From the NCBI GenBank assembly GCA_025352345.1, contig JANXTP010000224.1, positions 1-13,356 of the forward strand: a stretch of DNA of 13,356 nt, in the 5' to 3' direction. Made by a program: the position numbers and the translations under genes. Positions 7,833 to 13,356 of the stretch are shown here, one piece after another (the stretch's first letter is position 1; every line of letters starts with the position of its first letter). The stretch is from Burkholderiales bacterium (lineage in GTDB: Bacteria > Pseudomonadota > Gammaproteobacteria > Burkholderiales > Burkholderiaceae_C). The notes beneath the pieces are model-generated. The model searched no databases, was not told where the DNA came from, and worked only from the letters and a program-made list of their open reading frames with translations.

Positions 7833-8968
7833 GTTCGACGCCTTCGAGCCGCGCGCCATCGGCTGCCAGCCGGCAGCTGATGACCGAGCTGCAATCTTTC
7901 GGCCTGCGCCTGGCCGACCCGACGGCGGCGAACGGTGGAGTCGCCAGCCGCAAGGGCGGCGCCGGGCCATCCGACCACAAGGCCGTGACGGTCGACGGCC
8001 ACACCATCATGGTGCCGGTGCACACGTCCAGCGCATGGACCTCGCCGTTCATCGCGCAGGCGCCCGACGCGCAAGGCCGCAGCGCGCTGATGCGCGGGGC
8101 CATTCCGATCGCCAGCCTCGAATTCCCGAAGTCGCCGCGCTTTTATGAACTGAGTACCGCCGACGGCATTCCCTATTCGCACATCGCGACGCTGCACGGC
8201 TCAGACGTGCTGGCGACCACCGTGCTGCAGAACTGCATCCGCTACGAGAGCCGCAAGAAGACCTGCAAGTTCTGCGCGATCGGCCAGTCACTGGCCGCAG
8301 GCCGCACGATCGCGCACAAGACACCGGCCCAGCTCGCCGAGGTGGCCGCGGCCGCGGTGCGGCTCGATGGCGTCAAACACATGGTGATGACCACCGGCAC
8401 GCCGAACGCCACCGACCGCGGCGCGGCGGTGCTGTGCGACAGCGCGCGCGCGATCAAGGCTGCGGTGAACCTGCCACTGCAGGCGCAGTGCGAACCGCCG
8501 GACGATGACCGCTGGTTCGAGCACATGCGCGATGCCGGCATCGACACGCTGGGCATGCACCTGGAAACCGTGACGCCCGCAGTGCGCGAGCGCGTGATGC
8601 CAGGCAAGTCGAGTGTGCCGATCGAGCGCTACCTGCAGGCGTTCGAAGCCTCGGTTCAGGTGTTTGGTCGCGGACAGGTCAGCACCTACATCCTGGCCGG
8701 GCTGGGCGACACGCCGGAGGCGATTCTGTCGATGTCAGGCCAACTGCTCGCACTCGGCGTCTACCCCTTCGTCGTTCCCTTCGTGCCAATCAGCGGCACG
8801 CCGCTCGAAGACCACCCGGCGCCGAGCGCGGACTTCATGAAGCCGCTGCTCGAACAGCTCGGTGCGATGGTGTCGGTAGCGGGGCTGCGCTCGGGCGACA
8901 TCAAAGCCGGCTGCGGCAAGTGCGGTGCGTGTTCTTCTTTGTCGGTGTACGAGACCGCAGCGGTCTGA
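7829..8968 (+). CDS. MSMEG_0568-family radical SAM enzyme
   Basis: This 379-residue protein is the radical SAM member of Nit1 clusters (nitD). The cysteines fitting a [4Fe-4S] site are Cys136, Cys146 and Cys149, spaced CX9CX2C instead of the usual CX3CX2C. Barrel motifs follow: TTGTPN (about 188-193), QCEPPDD, GMHLETVTP (around 242) and TYILAGLGD, which recall biotin-synthase and lipoyl-synthase-like barrels. The extreme C-terminus holds Cys362, Cys365 and Cys368 (CX2CX2C), which could bind an auxiliary iron-sulfur cluster. The reaction is not established. ATG 7829 is chosen over an in-frame start at 7793 because AAGGGGA (7818-7824) precedes it and it overlaps the nitrilase stop. The first 45 residues are low-complexity and Ser/Ala-rich. 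Confidence 0.93.
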   Translation: MSSTPSSRAPSAASRQLMTELQSFGLRLADPTAANGGVASRKGGAGPSDHKAVTVDGHTIMVPVHTSSAWTSPFIAQAPDAQGRSALMRGAIPIASLEFPKSPRFYELSTADGIPYSHIATLHGSDVLATTVLQNCIRYESRKKTCKFCAIGQSLAAGRTIAHKTPAQLAEVAAAAVRLDGVKHMVMTTGTPNATDRGAAVLCDSARAIKAAVNLPLQAQCEPPDDDRWFEHMRDAGIDTLGMHLETVTPAVRERVMPGKSSVPIERYLQAFEASVQVFGRGQVSTYILAGLGDTPEAILSMSGQLLALGVYPFVVPFVPISGTPLEDHPAPSADFMKPLLEQLGAMVSVAGLRSGDIKAGCGKCGACSSLSVYETAAV

Positions 8969-8997
8969 ATCGCTGGCGTTTCAACGGAGCAACCCCC

Positions 8998-9579
8998 ATG
9001 CTGACCCTGGACCGGATCTGCGACGAGACCCACGCGTTCGTGCCCTGCGACTACCGCATCAAATGGGCCGACGGTGCCTGGGAGCGGGAAGAAGCACGCA
9101 AGCTGCGGCGCGCGGTGTTCTGCATCGAGCAGGGCGTCTTCGCCGGTGACGACACCGATGCGATCGACGCCCATGCGCAGCCGCTGGTCGCGGTGTCACA
9201 GGTGGGCGGTCAGCCGGACCAGGTGGTGGGCACGGTGCGCATCCACACACACCCCGATGGCGAGGAGCCCGGCCTGTGGTGGGGCTCACGGCTGGCGGTG
9301 CACCCGGCCTTCCGGCAGCAGGGCAAGCTGGGCGCGACGCTGATCCGCCTCGCGGTGTCGAGCGCCCATGCGCGGGGCGCCAGCGTGTTCCTGGCCCATG
9401 TGCAGGGGCAGAACGTGCCGCTGTTCCGGCGCCTGCACTGGCGGCTGCTCCAGGAAGAAACGCTGCATGGGCGGCCACATGCGCTGATGCAGGCCGACCT
9501 GGATCACTACCCGCCTTGTCACGACCCGCTGTGGGGCCTTTCTACACAGAGCGTGGCGACAAGTCGGAGCTCGGCGTGA
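8998..9579 (+). CDS. MSMEG_0567-family GNAT N-acetyltransferase
   Basis: This 193-residue enzyme (nitE; Sll0786 type) belongs to the GNAT fold, which moves an acetyl or acyl group from CoA to an amine. The acyl-CoA pyrophosphate loop is visible as RQQGKLG at 106-112, after the strand SRLAVHPAF, and is followed by the helix GATLIRLAVSSAHARG. The N-terminal KLRRAVFCIEQGVF is typical of the family. The acceptor is unknown; in this setting it is probably a small amine rather than a protein (inference). ATG 8998 has GGAG at 8986-8989. Starting at 8920 would put the gene inside the radical SAM coding region without a ribosome site. The stop at 9577-9579 overlaps the next gene's GTG start. In some genomes this domain is fused to the following AIR-like protein; here they are separate. 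Confidence 0.9.
   Translation: MLTLDRICDETHAFVPCDYRIKWADGAWEREEARKLRRAVFCIEQGVFAGDDTDAIDAHAQPLVAVSQVGGQPDQVVGTVRIHTHPDGEEPGLWWGSRLAVHPAFRQQGKLGATLIRLAVSSAHARGASVFLAHVQGQNVPLFRRLHWRLLQEETLHGRPHALMQADLDHYPPCHDPLWGLSTQSVATSRSSA
9566..9569 (+). promoter_or_regulatory. ribosome binding site deciding the GTG start at 9576
   Basis: GGAG lies six bases before GTG 9576, inside the end of the acetyltransferase gene. It supports the GTG start over the upstream in-frame ATG at 9276, which would overlap the acetyltransferase by 300 bases. Confidence 0.7.
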
Positions 9580-10631
9580 CGCGACAGGCTTTGCCGGTGA
9601 TCGACGAGCTGTCGCTCGACGACATCACCGCCGCCCTGCTGCGCGGACGTGGCCTTGCCCACAAGCGCGACATCTCGGATGTGGTCGGCATGCTGCAGAA
9701 AGCGTTGCCTGCCGCGGCGACCGGCGAGGTCGAATCGGTCCCGATCGGCGACGACTGCGCGGCCATTCCCGATGGCGACGGCTTTCTGCTGTTCGCGATC
9801 GAAGGCTTCGTCGAGGACTTCGTCGCCCGCTTGCCCTGGTTTGCCGGCTACTGCGGTGTGATGGTCAATGTCAGCGACATCTATGCCATGGGCGGCCGGC
9901 CGATCGCGGTGGTCGATGCGCTGTGGAGCAGCGGCAGCGAATCGTCGCAGCCGCTGCTCGAAGGCCTCTGCGCCGCCTCCCAACGCTACGGCGTGCCGAT
10001 CGTTGGCGGGCACACGAACAAGCAAAGCGAACGCGGTCAGCTTGCGGTGGCCATCCTGGGCCGCGCGAAGAAGCTGCTGACCAGCTTCAATGCGCGGCCC
10101 GGTGACCGACTGGTGATGGCCATCGATCTGCGTGGCGACTACGAGGAACCGAACCCTTACTGGAACGCCTCGGCCCATGCGCCGGCCGAACGGCTGTGTG
10201 CCGATCTGGAGGTGCTGCCGGGGCTGGCCGAAGACGGCCTGTGCGATGCAGCCAAGGACATCAGCATGGCCGGTGCGATCGGCACCACGTTGATGCTGCT
10301 CGAATGCTCGCGGGTCGGTGCGGTGATCGACATCGATGCGATTCCACACCCCGATTTCGACGCACCCCAGTCGATCGGCATGGGCGCACCGCTGCTGCGC
10401 TGGCTGCAGGCTTTCCCAAGCTACGGCTTCGTGCTCAGCGTGCGACCGGAGCAAGTCGATGCGGTGCGGCAGCGCTTTGCCGCGCGAGGCATCGCGAACG
10501 CCGTCGTCGGCACCGTCACTCGCGACCCGCAGGTGGTGCTGCGTCGCGGCCATGAGAACTCGCTGCTGTGGGATGTGTCCTCGCAGGCGTTGATCCTCCC
10601 GCAGCGCACCGCGGAAGTTGCGCATGCGTGA
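9576..10631 (+). CDS. sll0787-family AIR-synthase-like ATPase
   Basis: This 351-residue protein (nitF) belongs to the PurM/HypE/ThiL/SelD superfamily, whose members use ATP to activate an amide, acid or selenide oxygen. The N-terminal ATP/Mg site shows IGDDCAAI (Asp59, Asp60) and NVSDIYAMGGRP. The middle carries GGHTN, and the second domain begins at DISMAGAIGTT (228-238). The HypE-type C-terminal cysteine is absent, so it is not a hydrogenase maturation protein. The substrate is unknown; superfamily chemistry suggests phosphorylation or dehydration of a small molecule made by the neighbours. Translation starts at GTG 9576, overlapping the previous stop by four bases with GGAG six bases upstream. 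Its end overlaps the glycosyltransferase start by eight bases. Confidence 0.9.
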   Translation: MTRQALPVIDELSLDDITAALLRGRGLAHKRDISDVVGMLQKALPAAATGEVESVPIGDDCAAIPDGDGFLLFAIEGFVEDFVARLPWFAGYCGVMVNVSDIYAMGGRPIAVVDALWSSGSESSQPLLEGLCAASQRYGVPIVGGHTNKQSERGQLAVAILGRAKKLLTSFNARPGDRLVMAIDLRGDYEEPNPYWNASAHAPAERLCADLEVLPGLAEDGLCDAAKDISMAGAIGTTLMLLECSRVGAVIDIDAIPHPDFDAPQSIGMGAPLLRWLQAFPSYGFVLSVRPEQVDAVRQRFAARGIANAVVGTVTRDPQVVLRRGHENSLLWDVSSQALILPQRTAEVAHA

Positions 10632-11874
10632 GCACGTCACGAGCGCCGCCAGCAGTCGGCCCTTGCGACTCGGGCTGCTGACCCATTCGGTGAACCCACG
10701 CGGCGGTGTCGTGCACACGTTGGAGCTGGCACATGCGTTGCACGACGCCGGTCACGAGGTCACGGTCATGGCACCAGCACTGCCCGGCCAGACGATGTTT
10801 CGGCCGGTGCGCTGCGAGTTGAATCTGCTGCCCATACCAACGCCTGCAAAGACGGCTGAGCCGCAGGATCTGTTTGCCACGGTCAGCGCGCGCATCCACG
10901 CCTGTGAGCGTCACCTCGAACGCCGGTTGCAACACCTCACGTTCGATGTGCTGCACGCGCAGGACCCCATTGGCGCCAACGCGCTGGCAACCATGCGCGA
11001 GCGCGGGCTGATCGGTGGCTTTGTGCGCACGGTCCACCACCTCGACACCTTCGACGATGTCCGGCTGATGGCCCGCCAGCGGCGTGGCTTCGAAGCGGCA
11101 CAGCAGGTGCTGTGCGTCAGCCAGCTGTGGTGCGATGTGCTGCAGCGCGACCACGGCATCACCGCGGCGCTGGTGCACAACGGCATCGACTGCCAGCGCT
11201 ACACGCGGGGGGCCGATGCAAGCGATGCGCAGGTCACAGCGCGCTACGGCCTGCGAGGCGGTGTGGGCGGTGGCGTGGGCGCGCCGGTGTTCTTGTCGGT
11301 CGGCGGCATCGAGGCGCGCAAGAACACCGTGCGGCTGCTCGACGCGTTCATCGCGTTGCGTGAACAGATGCCCAACGCGCAATGGGTGATCGTCGGCGGC
11401 GCCAGCCTGCTGAACCACGACGCCTGCGTGGCTGCATTCAACGCACGCTTGGCCGACAGCGGGCTCACCATCGGCCCGGGCCAGGACATCGTGGTGACCG
11501 GCACCGTCGCCGATGACCACATGCCTGCGCTGTACCGCGCGGCCGACGTGCTGGTGATGCCGTCGCTGCGCGAAGGCTTCGGCCTGGTCGTGCTGGAGGC
11601 GCTGGCCTGCGGCACGCCGACGGTCGTCTCGGACGTTGCGCCCTTTACCGAACACCTGAGCGATGCCGACTGCTGCTGGTGCGACCCGCTCGATGCCCTG
11701 TCTATCGCCGACGCGATGCGCCGCGCCTTGGCACCCGAGCGCGCACTGGCGCTGGCGCAGCGCACGCCCGAGGTCTGCCTGCGCCACAGCTGGGAGGCCA
11801 GTGCGGCACGGCACGTCGCGCTGTACCGCGCCCGTGCGGCGCAGGCCCAGCGGCCGGCAGCGCTGCCGGCCTGA
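10624..11874 (+). CDS. MSMEG_0565-family GT4-like glycosyltransferase
   Basis: This 416-residue GT-B glycosyltransferase would move a sugar from a nucleotide-sugar donor to an acceptor. The N-terminal acceptor domain has the glycine-rich loop NPRGGVVHTLELAHAL. The C-terminal donor domain begins near FLSVGGIEARKNTVRLLDAF and holds the EX7E motif REGFGLVVLEALACGTP (Glu317 and Glu325), both typical of the GT4 family. No membrane segment is seen. Its presence in a nitrilase cluster suggests that the product or an intermediate is glycosylated (inference). ATG 10624 is preferred, with GGAA at 10612-10615; an in-frame TTG at 10618 is possible. The gene overlaps the AIR-like gene by eight bases, so coupling is likely. 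A Gly/Val-rich linker (GGVGGGVGAP) lies between the domains. Confidence 0.9.
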   Translation: MREHVTSAASSRPLRLGLLTHSVNPRGGVVHTLELAHALHDAGHEVTVMAPALPGQTMFRPVRCELNLLPIPTPAKTAEPQDLFATVSARIHACERHLERRLQHLTFDVLHAQDPIGANALATMRERGLIGGFVRTVHHLDTFDDVRLMARQRRGFEAAQQVLCVSQLWCDVLQRDHGITAALVHNGIDCQRYTRGADASDAQVTARYGLRGGVGGGVGAPVFLSVGGIEARKNTVRLLDAFIALREQMPNAQWVIVGGASLLNHDACVAAFNARLADSGLTIGPGQDIVVTGTVADDHMPALYRAADVLVMPSLREGFGLVVLEALACGTPTVVSDVAPFTEHLSDADCCWCDPLDALSIADAMRRALAPERALALAQRTPEVCLRHSWEASAARHVALYRARAAQAQRPAALPA

Positions 11875-11902
11875 CACCCCTTTTCAAGACCGGAGTTGTT
11901 TC

Positions 11903-12190
11903 ATGCCCGCCATGCATTTCCAGTTGCGCTGGCCCGACGGCAGCGAAGCGCGCTGCTATTCGCCGTCGCTGGTCATCAAGGACTATTTCCAGCCTGGCAC
12001 CGCCTACCCGCTGCTGCTGTTCATGGCACAGGTGCGCGAGGCGCTGAACATTGCTTCCGAACGGGTGCGGGCCAAGTACGGCTTCGCCTGTTCGCAGGCG
12101 ATGGACCAGCTGGGCCGCATCGAGCACATCGCCAGCCGCTTCGCCGAGCAGCCCGACGCGCAGGTCGAGGTGCTGGCTTTTGACGAATGA
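11903..12190 (+). CDS. MSMEG_0570-family small nitrogen-starvation protein
   Basis: This 95-residue soluble protein (nitG) is found almost only in Nit1 clusters, and no biochemical role is known to me. It opens with a strand pair typical of the family (MHFQLRWPDG, then ARCYSPSLVIKDYF), followed by a helical stretch and an acidic tail ending AFDE. It has two cysteines, Cys18 and Cys63, and no signal peptide or membrane segment. It may be an accessory or binding subunit for one of the enzymes (inference). ATG 11903 is supported by GGAG at 11892-11895. It lies 28 bases after the glycosyltransferase and 32 bases before the flavin oxidoreductase. Confidence 0.85.
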   Translation: MPAMHFQLRWPDGSEARCYSPSLVIKDYFQPGTAYPLLLFMAQVREALNIASERVRAKYGFACSQAMDQLGRIEHIASRFAEQPDAQVEVLAFDE

Positions 12191-12211
12191 CCGCGCAGCC
12201 TCCGCTCGCGC

Positions 12212-12217
12212 AAGGAG
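12212..12217 (+). promoter_or_regulatory. strong ribosome binding site for the flavin oxidoreductase
   Basis: AAGGAG lies five bases before ATG 12223. It is among the closest matches in the operon to the 16S rRNA end and fixes the start of a gene whose end is outside the window. Confidence 0.65.
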
Positions 12218-12222
12218 ACCTC

Positions 12223-13356
12223 ATGTCCACCCCTGAACACCACAGCGTCGTCATCGTGGGCGCCGGGCAGGCCGGCCTGTCACTCAGCTATTTTCTGAAG
12301 CAGCGCGGCATCGATCACCTGGCGCTCGAAAAGCGCTCGCCGGTGCACACCTGGCGCACGCAGCGCTGGGATACCTTTTGCCTGGTCACACCCAACTGGC
12401 AGTGCAAGCTGCCGGGCTGGGAGTACCGCGGCGACGACCCGCACGGCTTCATGAAGCGTGATGAACTGATTGCCTACCTGGAGGGCTTCGTCAAGCATGT
12501 GGACGCGCCGGTGCGCAGCGGCGTCACGGTGCAGCGGGTGTCACGCCGGGCGGGATTCGGCCACAGCGGCGGCTTCGACATCGCGACTTCACAGGGCCAC
12601 TACACCGCCGATCAGATCGTGGTGGCGTCGGGCGGCTACCACCAGCCGATCATCCCGCGGCTCGCCGAACGACTGCCCGCCTCGGTGCTGCAGATCCACT
12701 CCGAGCAGTACCGCAACCCCGGCGCGATGCCGCCGGGCAAGGTGCTCGTGGTCGGCAACGGTCAATCAGGTTCGCAACTGGCTGAAGACCTGCACCTGGC
12801 CGGCCGCGAGGTGGTGCTGGCCACCGGCGACGCGCCGCGCTGCGCCCGCTTCTACCGCGGCAAAGACGTGGTCGACTGGCTGGCCGACATGGGCTACTAC
12901 GACATGAGCGTGCACGAGCACCCGCTGCGCGAGGGTGTGCGCGACAACACCAACCACTTCGTCACTGGCCGTGATGGTGGGCGCGACATCGACCTGCGGC
13001 AGTTCGCACGAGAAGGCATGGCGCTTTATGGGCAGTTGATCGGCCTGGAGGACGACACGTTGATCTTTAACCCCGACCTGCGCCACAACCTCGACCATGC
13101 CGACCGCATCTACAACGGCATCAACGCGTCGATCGACAAATACATCGAGAAAGCTGGCATCGTTGCGCCACCGCCTTCGGTCTACACCCCGGTGTGGGAG
13201 CCTCCAGCCGAACGCACGCGGCTGAAGCTGCGCGACTCGGGCATCGGCTCGGTGATCTGGTGCATCGGCTTCCAGCCTGACTTCGGCTGGCTCGATGTGC
13301 CGGTTTTCAGCGGCCGCGGCCAACCTGGGCATGTGCGCGGCGTCACCGCAGAAGAA
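12223..13356 (+). CDS. MSMEG_0569-family flavin-dependent oxidoreductase (3' end cut off by window)
   Basis: The reading frame stays open for 378 codons to the last base, so the C-terminus is missing. It is the flavin monooxygenase-like member of the Nit1 cluster (nitH). The FAD-binding fold is shown by VVIVGAGQAGLS (Gly13, Gly15, Gly18). A second, NAD(P)-type Rossmann motif is VVGNGQSGSQ at about 176-185. The stretch VASGGYHQPIIP resembles the linker motif of flavin monooxygenases. The late motif VIWCIGFQPDFGWLD is the usual return to the FAD domain, so only the final part is likely lost. It probably oxidises a nitrogen- or carbon-containing intermediate using NAD(P)H and oxygen; the substrate is unknown. 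ATG 12223 follows AAGGAG by five bases. Confidence 0.9.
   Translation, partial: MSTPEHHSVVIVGAGQAGLSLSYFLKQRGIDHLALEKRSPVHTWRTQRWDTFCLVTPNWQCKLPGWEYRGDDPHGFMKRDELIAYLEGFVKHVDAPVRSGVTVQRVSRRAGFGHSGGFDIATSQGHYTADQIVVASGGYHQPIIPRLAERLPASVLQIHSEQYRNPGAMPPGKVLVVGNGQSGSQLAEDLHLAGREVVLATGDAPRCARFYRGKDVVDWLADMGYYDMSVHEHPLREGVRDNTNHFVTGRDGGRDIDLRQFAREGMALYGQLIGLEDDTLIFNPDLRHNLDHADRIYNGINASIDKYIEKAGIVAPPPSVYTPVWEPPAERTRLKLRDSGIGSVIWCIGFQPDFGWLDVPVFSGRGQPGHVRGVTAEE

Noticed and set aside
8920..8997. Longer start for the acetyltransferase
   Set aside because: It would lie inside the Cys-rich end of the radical SAM gene with no ribosome site; ATG 8998 has GGAG.
9276..9575. N-terminal extension of the AIR-like protein
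   Set aside because: These 100 codons overlap the acetyltransferase in another frame and show no conserved features. GTG 9576 with GGAG upstream is a better start.
9519..10718. Long open frame on the minus strand across the AIR-like gene
   Set aside because: It is antisense to a recognised gene, its protein is rich in Arg, His and Gln as expected of a high-GC shadow frame, and it shows no family motif.
10516..11877. 453-codon open frame on the minus strand across the glycosyltransferase
   Set aside because: The + strand frame has clear GT4 motifs; the antisense product has none and has no ribosome site or operon context.

Overview
The window is GC-rich, densely packed chromosomal DNA. Its codon use and protein types (hybrid kinases, MocR regulators, a Do-family protease, the Nit1 cluster) suggest a betaproteobacterium, probably of the Burkholderiales. 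That placement is inference; no rRNA or other marker gene is present. I see no tRNA, CRISPR array, insertion sequence or phage gene, and nothing in base use suggests recent transfer.

Left part (1-4549): an envelope-stress or signalling block. A secreted Do/DegP-type serine protease (14-1552, +) converges on an OmpR-type response regulator (1602-2333, -). The regulator is divergent from a membrane hybrid histidine kinase with its own C-terminal receiver (2438-4549, +). A MocR-type regulator, a GntR-like helix-turn-helix fused to an aminotransferase fold (4567-5958, -), converges on the kinase gene and is divergent from everything to its right.

Right part (6308-13356): eight closely packed + strand genes. 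They make up the conserved but poorly understood Nit1 (Nit1C) cluster: MSMEG_0572-type protein, Nit6803-type nitrilase, MSMEG_0568-type radical SAM enzyme, MSMEG_0567-type GNAT acetyltransferase, sll0787-type AIR-synthase-like ATPase, MSMEG_0565-type glycosyltransferase, MSMEG_0570 small protein and MSMEG_0569-type flavin oxidoreductase. The last gene is cut off by the window end. Gaps are at most 32 bases and three junctions overlap, so this reads as one operon. In pseudomonads the cluster is linked to assimilation of cyanide and nitriles, and in cyanobacteria to nitrogen starvation. Its actual substrate and product are not established to my knowledge.

Control region (5959-6307): the most informative non-coding DNA. 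It carries two sigma-54-like -24/-12 elements, each TGGCAC-N5-ATGC, one facing mocR and one facing the nit operon. It also holds six same-orientation copies of a TTGATCGC-like octamer in three pairs, one pair overlapping the mocR promoter. A GC-rich hairpin lies at the predicted start of the nit transcript. Together these suggest that a PLP-binding regulator and a sigma-54 activator (not in the window) jointly control the nit genes. Working model (inference): the cluster makes or consumes an amino-acid-like nitrile. The radical SAM, GNAT, ATPase and flavin enzymes build or modify a small molecule, the nitrilase releases acid and ammonia, and the MocR protein senses an amine-bearing intermediate.
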